Origin: Promerops cafer
Taxonomy: Eukaryota; Chordata; Aves; Passeriformes; Nectariniidae
DNA length: 64,000 bases
Assembly: GCA_013398275.1 (NCBI GenBank)
Contig: VZSE01015514.1
Span: 1,693,531-1,757,530 of the forward strand
Direction of reading: 5' to 3'
The position numbers were made by a program, and so were the translations under genes. Of this stretch, positions 37,396-51,929 are shown in pieces. The notes under the pieces were generated by a model. The model was not told the DNA's origin. It saw only the letters and a list, made by a program, of their open reading frames with translations, and did not search any database. Numbering within the stretch: the stretch's first letter is position 1; each line of letters starts with the position of its first letter.

Positions 37396-40300
37396 AATAA
37401 GTAGGAAAAGGAGAACAAAACATGCCTTTTAAGGGAAATTATGTATCTCTGGGAAATCCTTAAAATTAAAAATACCACACAGGTTCTTTTTAACATAAGT
37501 GTTGCATAAGTTGGGGCTTTACCTGGGGCACAGAAGAATCATTAATATATTAAATGAAAAATAACCCCAGTATATTTCAGCTTAAAAAGTCAAGGTCACA
37601 GGTAATGCTCATGCTTCCCTTTGCTCGTCTGTTATCTGTGTCATGGTTTCAGGACAGAATTTGAAGAGAACCTACAAGACCATGCTCTGGCCATGTGTTT
37701 GCTCTCAGTGGTCTCTTTATGAATCATTAACATCATATATTGACATCACTTAAGAAAGAACCACAAGCACTGGAAATTACAAAAAAAAAATCATAAAACT
37801 GTTTATTGAACACTATCTTCAACGACTGACCCATGTACATCCCCCTGGATGGTGCCCTTCAAGCAAGTAGGCATACTAAAAGTCCTGAATTCCTGAAGCA
37901 TATGTTTCTAAAAGCACATAACCGAGAAAGAGTAGCAATTTTTATCTTTGTTTAAAAGGAGCTGGTTATATTTATTTGTTGTACTTCACATAAGGCTCAT
38001 TATCAACATCAAATGCCTGTAAAAGCAAGACAAAAGGAACAGACAAGCGTTTTTCTTCTTTCTATGACAACCTGGTATTTAACTTTATGTACAAAATCTT
38101 TATAGGATAGAAATCAGTAGAGTCCTATTACAATCTATTGAACTACATGCCTTTCAACAATTAAAGTTTTGAGACCATAACCCATAACTCTGAATTAAAT
38201 GTTTTTGTCTTTCTCTCTTTAATTTCAGTTTCTTTTCTATTAATATTTTCTTCCAGGTGGAAAGCCACTCCACAATCCATTTTCTTTTAAATCTTCATCT
38301 TCATTTTAATCTTTTATACCTTGCTAGAAACTTATTTATTACACTGTATAAATGAAATAGCATCTTCAGGATTTCTCTTCCTCTAACTTTTAAATGTAGC
38401 AATAAAGCAAGTTTCTTATAGTGTGGTTAGACATTTGTATGTTTGCTATTTAAAATTCTATTACACTCCCAAAATGTGATGTACACATGTTCTTTTCTTA
38501 GTAGTAATCTACTTTTCTCTTACTACAGTCCTTATCGCAGTTACTCATCTATTGTACTTTTATTTTGAGCATTGCCAATACCAAACCCAGAGAAATGTGA
38601 GCTAAAATCACTTAGCAATACATTAATTTGCTATAGCTGTCTTTATTTATGTTTTTCAGCAATTTGGTGAGCAATCAGCTACTTAACAGTAAAACTCTAA
38701 GCACTTCTACGTGCATGTGACAGTTGTCTGATGTAAAATTTTAATGTAGCACCTTAAAATAAATTCTGTGCCATGCTCAGATTGTAGAGTTTTTTAGAAG
38801 AGTGGATAAGGGCTCAATAGATGTAATATGATGGTGAGTGTTTAGTCATCACCATAACAGCAAGATGCTGGTGATCCAAAACATTTTTTATCTGCTGCAG
38901 CTTGTTTATTCCAAATTCTCTAGTTACACCTATATTAAGGAGGGTCTTGTAAAGACTGGATGTTTTCCTCTGGATTTTTTTTCCTGTCTCTATTCTCATG
39001 CATAACTGATAGTCAGCTGTGGCATTGATTAAAATAAATTTTTATTCTTATCTCTTAAGAAGAATCATTTCCATTCATGGAGTTTTGTGCATCTACCTAC
39101 AGGCTTGGTGTTTTTTTTTTCTCCTCACGTAGAACCTTTAAAATGTAGACTGAGTTATAAAACTAAAATAGATTTTGTGGCTATGTACAGAAGTGGAAAA
39201 AAAACCCAAGCAAAACCCAACACCTGCAGGATGTGTAATTTACTTATCCTTTTGCTGATGTCTATTTTCATTTCTGTGTCTGATGCAGAAAATATGCATG
39301 GTGTGTAACTAAACATTTTCTCTTAATCTAGAGATGGCACTTGCAACTCTTTGACTCACCATGTAAGAATAATTGCAGGAAAAAAAGTCCTTTGACTCTA
39401 CTGAATCCAGAAGACAACTCAGAACTAAATTCATCTGAAGTGAAAAACAGAGTTAGTATCACTTCAGTTTTAATGCTGAGTACATCTCTGTCTGCCTATC
39501 TGTTTTGTTTACTTCTGTGCTACTCTGAAAGATTAATGGATTTAGGGAAGGAGAGGGACAGAGAATCCACATAAAGTCATTGGTCACATAGTAACAAATG
39601 CACTTATGACTGATGAACATTAATTCTAGAAGGTAAAACGAAACTTATACAGTAGCATGCCAGTGTAGCAGCTGGCAATCTTGATATCCCTGGGTGCTGT
39701 GCACATTTGGAATGGGAATAGCATTGTACTGCTGTCATATTGTGCTCCTACTCAAAGAAAGCAGTAAGGATTTGTCATGTGTGTCTTGAAGTGTTGTCCC
39801 ATTCAGCATTGAATTCTCAGTCCTAAACACTTTGATTTCATGTACCTACTGTGACAAATAAAAATGTTTGGGTTTATTTGTTTGATTCGTTTTGGTTTTT
39901 TTTTGTTTTGTTTTTTTTTAAGTAGGAAATATTGATGTGATTTAAACAAAAAAGTAGTCCACAAATAACTATTACATGGTATCTGAAAAAATCTTGGAAA
40001 ATAATATGACCAAGTTGTCTACCTTCTTGTGTCTAAAGACAGCGTTGAGCCAGTAAAACCTAATCTTAAGAGAATTAAAAAGGGCATAGTAACTGTATGT
40101 GTACTTTTACCTGTGATTTTCAAGATTAGAACTCTGTGTTTATATATGAGAAGTAACCGGTTGTTCTGTACTTTAATTGCTATCCCTTGCAGCACTGAAG
40201 TAGATCTGAGCATGCTAGCAAATAGACAATAATAGATTTAGCAATTTTAATCCCAGAGAAAAAGCACTGTAACAATGTTCTTCTATTCAGATGCTTCTTG

Positions 40301-42690
40301 TGATGCAATCAGGGAATAATACTAAGTTTTCACACCACGTTTCATGTCCTTTTCATCAGCCATTTTCACACCTTCGGAAAAAAACAAATCCATATTCCAA
40401 TTATACAACAGAATTATTCCATATACATTCACAAGCTTCAACTAGTCCTGACTTACTGTTGGCAGATGTTTTTAACAAGCAAGCCAAAATTGCAAACATT
40501 CCTCATTCTTATGGCATTATCTCCTTTTAAATTTTGTTTTTAGTACAGTATTGCCCCAATATATATGTTTTAAATATTATCTCTGACAGACTACAAGACT
40601 ATGATCCCAAATGGAATTTAAATATGAGTATTTGAAACATAAAGTCTGGTCAAGAGCATGTTTGTTTCAAAATAGTCTACAAAGGGATAAAAGGAATTTA
40701 TTTTCCCAGACATATGCGAAATGTCTGTATTGCAATTATTGATGTTTGAATATTTATGCTTTGAACTTCCTTATATAAGGTGAATGTGAGTAAATTAATT
40801 GGAAAATGGGAGTAAACGAGCACATGCGCTTTTCTTTAGCAATACAACCCTAAAGTAAAAGTCAGGCTCTTTAAAATTCTTCTTATTCAAATTATCTTAA
40901 AGAATCAAAAAATAAAAACAAAAACTAAACATTGTTTCATGTAGCATTTTAATATTAAGTTTAATTAAAAGAAATATTGTTAGATTTTCACTACCACTAC
41001 GAAGATGGATGAGCATTTTCAGAGTAACTTAAAACTAATTACTGAAATTCTCTGATGAATCTTTTTCATAAAGCATGAAATTGTGCCTTCTGAAGCAGGG
41101 AGGTCCTTTATAATGTATTGTTTTCAACAACCCTTTGGAATGACAGAGTGCTCAGTCATTTTATTTTGGCCATTTTGCAGGTGATTTTATAAGGCAAAAA
41201 TGTTGACCTTTAATTGACGTTAACACTTCCAATTATTGATAGAGAGTCTTAAATTGTTCACTAACAATATTTCTTCCTCAGCTCATACAGCTGAAGCTAG
41301 AAAATTGCCTGGTTTTCCAATTAGAGGTGTTAATACAACAGAAAGAAATGAACAGAGTGAAGACACTATAAATGTGATTATGGGTGCTGGATAACAGTGC
41401 GTGAAAATAAGGCTGTGAAATGCTTTCAAGTGTAGCTAAAATGGTTTGCCGCTTTAAGGCTAAATATACAAAAAATTGTTCTCCTATTGTGAAAGTGCTG
41501 TCTTTTTTTATGTACTGTTGCAGTCCAAGGAGAAACTTGATACCCTGCCAGGAGCTGGCCTTTGCATCTTTTGCTAACCTTGTTAGAGCACCATCATCAT
41601 TTATCAAATTTGCAATGATAAACAGATCACCATTCTGAATGTCTTCCTGGACCTTAACAGTTTAAATATTAGACTGCTGTGTCCACACTGACCCCATAAA
41701 AGATTTCTTAGTTCACTGTGCTAGAAACTCCAAAGAGTCCAGTGTTCTCTACTCTTCTGTGAGGTGACAGGAAAACATTTCCTGAGAGGAAAACCAGCAA
41801 GTTCTGAACCTGAACAGTGTTCCGAATTAGCCAGAAGCCAGAGACTTCAGGTGAGTTAGTGTTTCTCAATCTGTGACAGTCACTAAAGTGGCAGAAGGTA
41901 CTTCCTAAAATGATTGGTACATTCTGGCACAAAGCAAAAAATAAACAAAAAATATATTGCTGCACTCACAACCAGGGACTTCAAAAATGGAAAGGAAAAT
42001 TAATGGAAAAGGAAACCTAATTTTATTTGATTGTACGTAAAAGCATTTTTAGCAACGTCACAGAGGATGGCCCCTGCTCCTGCCTCAAACCTTGAGAGGC
42101 AAAGCAAGACTTAGAACTAAGAAAAAAAAGTTAATAAAATAAAATAGATGGAAAGCAACACTCCATAAAGCAATCCTCCCTGATATTTTAGCAACTGGCT
42201 TAGCCTAATTCAAAGATTGCACCAAGTCTAAACCTTAGAGCTGGGTGTGGTCAGGACAGGACCCAGGAATGGAGGGAGAGGGTTGAGAGGTGCTGCAGTG
42301 TCCAGCATGGGCATGTCATGATGGAGGGGTTAGGCTACTTAAAGAATCATCATCACAGGTACTGATGAAAAAAGCAGGTTTTAGTGTGAATTTGCAAAAG
42401 TGCGACTTTGTGACAGAGTTTGATGCCGAGGTTAACTCTATTAATTACTACTTGGATGAATCATACTTAGGAAAGTCAGATTAGAATCAATTTAGAATGT
42501 TTTACACAGACACCGGAGATGTAAAAGGGTATGGGTGCAGAGGATACAGATACAAAATTTGAGGGTGCAAAAGGGTTTAGTAGCACTTAATTGTTGAACA
42601 GTTTACTATTTATAATGTGAGTCAATAAGATTTGCTATAACAGTGACTTAATTTCAGATTCACGATTACAAAACATACCATTTTCAATTC
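37396..42690. other. AT-rich DNA, no gene recognised
   Basis: Over 5 kb without a supported feature. T-rich low-complexity patches lie at about 39890-39920. The frames at 39087-39574, 41278-41638 and 41708-41965 have no recognisable domain. A modestly GC-richer patch (42055-42330) is unclassified. Confidence 0.5.
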
Positions 42691-42731
42691 ACACACACAC
42701 ACACACAGACACACACACACACACACACACA
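42691..42731. repeat. (AC)n microsatellite
   Basis: About 20 AC dinucleotides with one AG interruption near 42707. Confidence 0.95.
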
Positions 42732-45700
42732 GAGGAACAGATATGTTAAAAAAACATGTAGATGTAGTGCTTAGGTTGCACAGGTTGACATGAGACTATT
42801 GATGTCTCCCACAGGAAGCATCTGCAAATAGCAAAAGCACAGTTCCAGAAGTGAGGAACTAAACCTTGCCTGTGAGGGAGAAGTGATTTACCATCATTCT
42901 TCATGTGCCTGAGATTAGAATTTTTTGAGAATAATTAATGGAAGCGGGCTTAGCAAATTTGTAGGTATTTATTAACCCCTTGCAAGTCCCTAGGACTGTG
43001 GTTTCTCTGTTGCTAAGTTGATGTCGATCCTCATCCACTGGCCGTAGGTTAATTATGTATCATTAAGAAATCAATAAAACAATTCACCTCTAATTTTGTT
43101 TAAGCTGAATGAAACAAACACTTTTCCCACAATCAGAATTTCTAATGTGTCTCCAGCAGTGGTCCAAAAGTCAGGTAACAGCTTAGTTTGCACAGTAGCA
43201 AGGGTGGATGTTTCTAGAAAATGCCATGGTTTTGATGGAAGGTATTTTGATGCCAGTCCATGAAATTACTTATTGTCAGGTAGCTTTTCCTAAAATATGG
43301 GAAATAACACACAAATAAGAATCTTCAAGGAATATTAATCCAAATTGCAAAGCCAAACTCTCAAAAATTACCGTATGATAAAAAAGCATTAGATAATACA
43401 CTCTAAATATTAAAGTAATGATAAAGTCTTAAATAAGTAAAATCACAGAAAGTATTTTCATCATTTTCTAATATAATGAAAACTTGATCCACTTCACTAT
43501 TCTTCTTATGGGAGGAATTCTGTTTCCTTATGGCTATTAACTAGCACTTTTAAAAATCTATCATAACATGAAGTGAAAATTCCCTCTAAGTAGTAGTTAC
43601 ACTCAACCAGAAGAACATTTGATGAAAGTCTAGTCAGCTCAGTGCCTTGAATCTGTATGTGAATGTGATCAGTCTTTGCAGTGAGCTAAATTAAGGCAAA
43701 TCCAATTAAAATCTTTTCCAAAATCATAGTTGAGAGAAAAAAAATGTGAAAGAGGAGCATCATGCTTCAGGTTTTTTCTCCAGTAATGTTTCCATTATAG
43801 TTGCAAAATATCTCCTAAGGAATCTATAGAGATTTGGTATAACAGTGAAACATGCTGAACGTCCTTCACTTATATCCGTTTCCAGATAAAGTACTTCAAG
43901 GACAAAGGAATTTTACATTCCTTTTTCTGATCTTTTTATAGAATCCTCAAACTCTGTTTCTGTTCATTCTTGTTTTCTAAAGTTGTTGTTTTTGTTTTTA
44001 TTTCTTTTTAAATTGTAATGTGCTTTCGACTATGTCCCTGTTGAAAAAGAAGAAAGGGAATAAGAAAAAGTATTTCCTCCTACTGGTACATCTGAACCAC
44101 ACTGGACTTCTTCAAACTTTAGCTGTCATGTCCAAAAGCACAATCTCCAAAAATCCTATTAGCTTTTTTAGCATGCTTTGAACTCTACTCACTTCTGAAT
44201 TTACTTTGCTCATGGAGCCAGCAACACAACATTCCTCTTCAGGAGGCAATCTCTGAACCTGCTTCCAAATGAAAATAATTTGAAACAGATATTTTTGCTA
44301 ATGCTGTCTACAGAATTTATCTATTTCTACTTCTTTTTTTTTTTTTTTTTCCCTAACTTCTGTGGTTTGTATAGGAATAAATACCCCACAGCTTCTTACA
44401 CTTGTCTAATCAAAGTGTGACTTCCTCATCATCTCTCTTTACTCCACACCTTCTTGTAATATGGTGATGGACATGATCAACATGATTGCATCCTCAACAG
44501 CAGAGATCATGAAGATGTTCCCAAGAAATTATTCTTATTAAGTCCAAGAATCAGTCGTTTAATAATGAAAGTCTACAAAATATGGAAATGTAGCATAGTT
44601 TACATAATTAACTATATCACAGGTTTAAGAGCCCATAAAGTTTGTTCTAATTTCTTGGGAGTAATAAAAGGGAAAAGTGCAGTAATAAACTAAGCATATG
44701 ATGATTAAGCAATTTGGACTGAAGAAGTTCTCTTTCTATTAACTTACATTATTCACATTTTGCTTTGTAGCATATTTATTTAAATTTTCATGACACTGCA
44801 TAATCATGCAGAAGAAAGTGAATTACTGCATACACTTACATGAAATCTAAGCTCAAATTCAAATATAATTACATCACTGACTGTTGTAATTATATGGTCA
44901 TTATTGCATGAAGAAAATATTATACAACTTTAATAACTTTGATTCTATTTCTCTTTATTAAAGAACATTTAAGTAAACAGATTATGTGAGATACCTATAC
45001 AGACATCACTTACACCACAGAAATATTGCTCTCACAATTTGACAGCAAGAACAGAAAATTAATCAAATTTTGTTATGATTCTGATTAAAAATATTCATTT
45101 TACTTGCTGACAGCTATTTCAGGTAATGGTACAAAAATAAGAAAATATTTCTAGTATTAATATTTATTTTTCTCCACTTCATCTCTCTCCTATCTCATAT
45201 CACTACACATTGATATTTCCATTTTATAGTCAGGAAAAGAGCTGAAGAACCTAATTGCTATTTTACTTCTGAAATAGCTAAATTTAGGGTTTAAAGAATT
45301 AAATTTGGACAATTAAATTGCTGCCCATCCTTTTCAAGAAATAAAAAATTATATATGAAACTTTAATTCTTCCTTTTACTTTGGAAGTATAGGCTTATTT
45401 TTATTAACTAACCAAAACATACATTCAGTGTTAACGTAGAGATAGATTTCTGAAGGCAGGATCTGCTTCTCTTGTCTCTATCCCTACAATGAAAATTTGA
45501 AATTTGTAAGATGATATTTGACATTGAGGTCTCAAAGGTGTGTTCTAAGGTTGAGATATATGCATGAACTTGATCATCAATTGCTTGTCACAAATCACAG
45601 AAAGCAGCTAATTAAAACATAAACACACTGCAAACATGTTGCTACAAATTCACACAGCAAGTCCATGTTTCTGTAAAGATTCCTTAGGAAGATATTTTCC

Positions 45701-46980
45701 CTCTGAGTTCCTGTTGTATTAAATGGTTTTTTTTCCCAGCTGCTTAAGAATCTTCCCCTCCATTCTATACTATGTAAGTGGAAAAATGGCTTAGCAGAGG
45801 TGTCTCTAAAACACATTATATTTACTCAAGAGCTTTGAGTCTTGAAAATAACTCGAGTCCTAAGAGACATTTTCTCTTGTCTGTATGAGCTCTTTCATGG
45901 CTCTGTGGAGGCAGAAAACTGGTTCATAAAAAGGTGAAGTGATGCGACAACAGCTCTAAAGGAAGCTTCATGGGGCATGTAACTCAGATTCCTGCAAGTC
46001 TCATTTACTGCAAGCACAGAGTAACAGGTTCAGCATATATTCACAGCAAGTGGAAACATAATGCCTGTAAAAATTTCCCAAAATGAAGGATCATTTACCT
46101 TCTGCAAAATTTTGAGTATTTACGTTGTGAAGGATATTGCTATAAAACTTCTTTCCATGTCTTTGAAAATAGTTTTCTTTTCACAGCTTTTAACATCTTA
46201 TATCACATGATTTGTTTCACCTACACTATATTGTTTTTATAAGAACATCTCATTGTTGTCAGACAAGGAAATCTTAAAAAATGTTCTTTTAAGTAAAAGA
46301 AAAATAGTAGTTCATAATGCTAATCAGACATTTGAATAACTTTAGCTGGTAAGGACATGAAAAGCTGCTATCTCCCACGATTTCAAGAACTCACCGAGTC
46401 CTTTCATAACAGCGAATTTACTCTTTCTAATGGTATTTGCATAATCACTTGGTATAACTATCTGCATTCCTTTTGTGAGGTTCTATAAATGAAATATAAT
46501 ATCTTCTATATTTGAACTCAAAGAACAAACAGACAAAAAATACTTTCAGAGTTTAAAAGGAGTGGAAATTAAAGATAAAAAGCCATTAGACAAAGTATTA
46601 ACCAATTGCCACAATTCATAATTGAAAAATGTAGATGAAGAGGAGGGAAATGAGATTGTCTTTCCAACTACTGTGTTCTGGATTGCTTTCTATTTTGCCA
46701 TATTGATTCTCAATCATAAATATTATCACCGAATATTATTTAAATGCCTCTTGCTACTAAATTAATTGGCAAAACATTTAACATTTTTTTAGACAGTAAC
46801 AATTGAAAAATTAAGCATTGGTTTACATACCAAATGAAATGTTATATGGCAAGCAAGATGGCACAATGGAAAATACTTTTTGCCATTGCAACTTCTACTG
46901 GTTTTCAAAAAAGCAGTAAAACTGAAAAATGCAGGTCCACTTCTGAGTTACGTCCACTTTGAAAATAACCCTTGACAATA
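42732..46980. other. AT-rich DNA, no gene recognised
   Basis: Over 4 kb with hardly an open frame, which is typical of AT-rich non-coding DNA. It contains a run of 17 T bases (44334-44350). Confidence 0.55.
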
Positions 46981-47292
46981 GCTGAGCCACAGAATGGTTT
47001 GGGTTGGAAGGGACCTTAAGCATCTAATTGAACCCCCTACCATGTGCAGGGATACCTTCTGCTAGATCAGGTTACTCAGAGGCCCATCCAACCTGACCTT
47101 GAATTCTTCCAGGGATGGGACATCCACAATCTTTTTGGGCAAGCTGTTCCAGTGCCTCACCATCCTCATAGTGGAAAATTTACTCCAAATATCTAATCTA
47201 AACCTATCTTCTTTGTGATGCATGACCTTCATTTTTTTTCTGAGAAATTTAAGTATGGATATGTAAATCCTTGGTAAATGATAAAATTGCAT
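46981..47292 (-). mobile_element. CR1 3' end fragment, minus strand
   Basis: In antisense the 3' untranslated end is well kept (CAGAATGGTTTGGGTTGGAA at about 46990-47009). The end of ORF2 lies upstream of it in the element, still readable as RHWNSLPKKIVDVPSLEEFK (within 47062-47292). The terminal heptamer repeats are not clear, and the 5' side is truncated. It is a different CR1 subfamily from 23298-23680, judging by the C-terminal wording. Confidence 0.9.
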
Positions 47293-50200
47293 GTAACAAA
47301 TACAGGACTAAAGGAGCAAATAGGGAGTGAGGTTTTTCTGAATAGGTCAGAAGGACAAGGGAATTAAAGATTGTTAGGCTCTTCACAGTGTGAAAGATGC
47401 TAATAAAAAGTACCAAGCAGTATAGTGATTTTTTATTCTTATTCTCAGCTATAATAGTGGATTACAGCTAGGCCAAAACATTTCACACTCAAATTAAGTC
47501 AGATCCATTAAATGAGAGAAATTGACCTTGTAAATTTGTGATAGTCAGAAGATACTTATGACAAAAGGGTTGTGACACTTACTGCACAAATTAATATTCT
47601 GACCTTATAGAAGTCAAACTACAGAGCATTATAAGCACAGTAATGCCTAAATTTAAAATGAACACTAGTCTATTCTCAAGAATTGAAAACCGCCAAAAGT
47701 TATCTTATGCTAATTCAGGGAGTTACGAGAAATCAGTTTTCTCTGTTGCTTTCTATTTATACATGGAGGTGCAAGAAAAACATTAGGATATGAGTTAAGG
47801 TGTGTGCACAAATGGGGGGACAGTTTCTGTCAAACAAAATTTATTAAGATACAACTCCCAACTCCCCATGTTAGAACAAAACAAGTTTCTTTAAAATGAA
47901 GAGCAGCTTGCTTGTCATTGCCAAAAAGATAATTGCTCTTGTCCAAAAACAGATATTGAAGTATAATTATCTAATCCAAAATATAATTTTAAAATTTGGG
48001 GACTAAAAATCCCATGTATGTGTCCCAATTATCTGTTAGTATCAATTGCACATCACATTTCAATATGACTACAATGATATATGTTAAATGTATAAAAGTT
48101 GTTGATAAAGTAATTGCCTTCCTTCTTACTCTTTAAAGAATAAATATCAACTATTTAAAAGCAGCATGGAACAATGTATTGGAAGACACTGTATTGGTTT
48201 TACAACTTTGCTTTTGAGAAGATGTTTCATTGAATTAGGACTAAGGTCTATTTGAATTCTTGTTTTTTGGAAATTATCTGCTATTCTTCTCTGATACCAC
48301 AATTCCCCAATGTGTATGGCTTGTTTCACTGTCTAAGGCAAAGCAGCCAAGGAGTTCCTGGAGTGGGGATGTTCAGATGCTGGAAAAAGGGTGGCTGCTG
48401 GAACCTTAGCAGTACATACAGCATGGATGAGTGTCACCATGATTTGCAGCAGGCTCTGCTCTCTCACACACTGCCCATTCACAGGCTAGAAAAGGAGAGT
48501 TAATCATTCCTGGGAACAGTCCTTATCATATACCCAACATTTTCACCTGTCACTGATATAAGCACAACAGAGGCCTCAGGTGTCTTTACATATGCCCAGG
48601 GGAGCCTGAGCAGCTGTTTTCTGGTGGACCAGCACTGACTAATGGCATATGAAATTGAAAATGTTAGGGTGCCTCCATGCATAAGCCCACAGCTCAAGAA
48701 GGTGGCCTGCTGCAGACGGACACAAGCATCCGTCAGCCTGGCCTGCCCCATAAAGCCTTGAATGTGATACCATGGGAGTAAAAGGCTTCTGCAGTCCTGG
48801 GTCAGAAACAACCTCCACAAAATCTCAGACAACCCAAAGCCTTCTTCGGATCTCAGGAACCTGAAGTTCATCCTTTTCCTCCCTTCTCCATAGGTCCCAC
48901 AAGTTCCATGGAGGAGGCACTCTCAGGGCAGAGCACTCGGCTGGGCACAGCTTTTTGGTCTCGTTTTGGTTATGTTTGCTTGAGGAAGGGAGGAATTATG
49001 ACCAGTGCTTTGGGCCAGTGGTCACCCCCTGGTGGCCAGAACAGCTTCAGAAAGCCACGGTTTCCAATGTCACCTGTCTCCTCCCACTTCCACTTCAAAT
49101 TATGAGTTAAGACTATACCCACTAGCAAAATATTCTTTCTAGGCATGCAGAAGGTTTTTTTCTAACATATGTCTTAATTCCTATGAATTGAAAATTCAAA
49201 ATCTATTTCAAACTTTCTCATTTACTAGAATGAGGAAATCACTCATATCAATGACTTAAACAGAAAATGCACAACCATCTCTTTTGCAACTTAAATGAGA
49301 CAACAGGACTTGCTATTTTCAGGTATCTCTTTAGCTGTAAAGATATATTTATTTTTCTTGGAAACTAGTATTTGGGTGTTTTAAAGAAAATAGACTCCTA
49401 AGCATTTTGATGATTTGTCTTTTATGGATGTATCATCACCCAAAATAACAGAATAATGTCATGCTTGAACAGTTTTTCTACATTTTTCCCAGAAGACCAT
49501 TAGAATGAATTTGTTTTCCACAGCTCCTTACAGAAAGTTGCCCTAAAACTTTGCTTTAAAACAGAAAACAAATAAATCTTGTTAAAATCCGTTGCTAAAC
49601 ACTGTCAGCTTTATAACTAGGATATGGTTATGTAGCTGAGCCACTTACAGCTATCATGTTTTTTTTGTATAGGCCATTTTTTCTGGACATGATTTTTTTG
49701 TGAAATCAGGTATTCTGTGCAGTATCTACAGACAGTGAATGTAAAGTCAGAAACAGTCACCTCTCCTCCACACACATGTGAAGGCTTCTTGTATGTACCA
49801 GACATGAGGATTGCTTTCTCAGTTGAGAGGGGCCAGAGCTCTGGCACAGCTGAGGAGATGGGTCTGTAGGGAAAGGGTGAGACCTGCTGCCCTTCTTGAT
49901 CCTCCTCCACAGCTTCCAAGCCAAGCTCACTACTAAAAAGACTGTACCCTGTATATGCTCATAAACTGGCCAGGAATCACATGCAGACCAAGACAGTCTG
50001 ATTTACTTCAGGAACAGCTTTAGCCTCATCACCAGCCAGTCCCCACTGGCTTGAGATGTGCTGTACGTTGCCTCAGGCTTTGCCTTTTGTGTTGTAAGGG
50101 TCTCTTCACCAAGAGGAGTTTTTCTCCTGCTTTCTCAGGCAATTGCTCTTGTGCTGTTACTCCCGTGATCTTGCAGCTGCCAACTCCAACAGTGCTGCCG

Positions 50201-50525
50201 TAACAGATCTCCTGGTCAGCGACTGTAGCATGCAGAACCTGCCTTTGATTTGATCATGCTCCAGTCAGCAGTAACAGCATCTCCCTCCTCTCTCTCCCCC
50301 TGTCTTCTCATCCATTTCTTGTTTTTAATTTTCCTTCAACATAACTTCGCTATTAATAAATCTTCACCTATGTGAACTTTTCTCAAGTCGCTTTGCTTAA
50401 CTACGAGTCAGCATCATGTGTCTGAACAGCATTAAACTGAAATTTGCTAACTCACCGTATCTTAATGAAATCAAGAAATTTGAGTACAGACATGGTGAAT
50501 TGTTTCAGATGTTTTGTGGTATTCC
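47293..50525. other. No gene recognised; mixed composition
   Basis: Mostly AT-rich, with a GC-richer part at 48330-49080 open on both strands (48252-48503 and 48908-49105 plus; 48500-48871 minus, 123 codons) and another at 49740-50330. None of the predicted peptides is recognised. An ATTAATAAA near 50350 after a mixed-composition stretch could be the end of an old LTR or a transcript, but nothing confirms it. Confidence 0.4.
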
Positions 50526-51559
50526 AAATGATAACAGTCAACAATTTATCACATCAGCACTTGAATTAAAGTTAGAATATTTATTGTAATTTTTAAATTT
50601 TTGAAGGGGTAGAGATTATGCCATGTGATACAAATAGACATCAAATAATATTACTGGATATTTCAAGAATAACTCTATGCATATTATACTTCAAATAATA
50701 TTTTATAATATAATATAAATTATATACTTATATATACTTTTATCTGCCAGTACTAATATTTTAGTTACACATATAGAAAGTTATAAAAGTATTGAGAAGC
50801 TTATATAATTAAATACTTTGCTATTTCAGAACCAGAATAAATTTAAGATACTACTTTAAATATATTTATATATATAAATATAAAACAATTTCTCAGTTAA
50901 TGGTATAACTAAGTGATAAATCTTATGTTAATTTGTTCTTATGTTAATTAGTGTGCAGAGAAGGTAAATAAACTTACTTGACTGTATCTTTTTAAGACAT
51001 TTTTGAGCTTGAGATGTGTCAATATACATTTTGTGATACTTGGAAAGAGGAATTAATGCCAACTTCATGTCACTAGCTCTTAAGTTTGTAAATGTTTAAC
51101 TTGATAGAAAGAGTTTCANAAATGATAACAGTCAACAATTTATCACATCAGCACTTGAATTAAAGTTAGAATATTTATTGTAATTTTTAAATTTTTGAAG
51201 GGGTAGAGATTATGCCATGTGATACAAATAGACATCAAATAATATTACTGGATATTTCAAGAATAACTCTATGCATATTATACTTCAAATAATATTTTAT
51301 AATATAATATAAATTATATACTNAAACAATTTCTCAGTTAATGGTATAACTAAGTGATAAATCTTATGTTAATTTGTTCTTATGTTAATTAGTGTGCAGA
51401 GAAGGTAAATAAACTTACTTGACTGTATCTTTTTAAGACATTTTTGAGCTTGAGATGTGTCAATATACATTTTGTGATACTTGGAAAGAGGAATTAATGC
51501 CAACTTCATGTCACTAGCTCTTAAGTTTGTAAATGTTTAACTTGATAGAAAGAGTTTCA
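50526..51559. repeat. Direct duplication interrupted by two Ns (likely assembly artefact)
   Basis: Bases 50526-50728 recur at 51120-51322 and bases 50883-51118 recur at 51324-51559, with no difference that I can see. Single N characters sit exactly at the joins (51119, 51323). The second copy lacks the AT-rich 154 bp at 50729-50882. Identical copies abutting single Ns suggest two unmerged contig ends, not a biological duplication. The probable true sequence is 50526-51118 followed directly by 51560. Confidence 0.9.
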
Positions 51560-51839
51560 AGTATATTGCGTGACACACTATACCATTTATGTAAAGTATG
51601 GGAATGAAAACAAAATTCAGTCTGGGTATGCACTTCTCTAAAAAAGAATCTGACATGCCACCTTATTCCTGCCAAAGTAACGAGCTGTGAGTTTGACATA
51701 TACATACGTCATATGGTAGATGATACAAAGAATAAATATTTAGCTGGCAAATTTTCACCTAGCAATCAACATTTCAACTATCAGTCACTTTAGCTTTCAC
51801 AAATCCTATGCTTACCATGCTCAGTTGATCCAGACACAT

Positions 51840-51929
51840 TTTATATTTACATTTATATTTATATTTACATTTATATTTGTACTTAGATTTAGATTTAGAT
51901 TTAGATTTAGATTTAGATTTAGATTTAGG
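51840..51929. repeat. Hexanucleotide (TTTATA)n / (TTTAGA)n microsatellite
   Basis: Six-base units shift from TTTATA/TTTACA (51840-51880) to about seven or eight copies of TTTAGA (51883-51929). Confidence 0.9.

Noticed and set aside
51883..51929. Interstitial telomere repeat
   Set aside because: The units are TTTAGA, not TTAGGG, and grade into TTTATA on the left, so local microsatellite evolution is the simpler reading.
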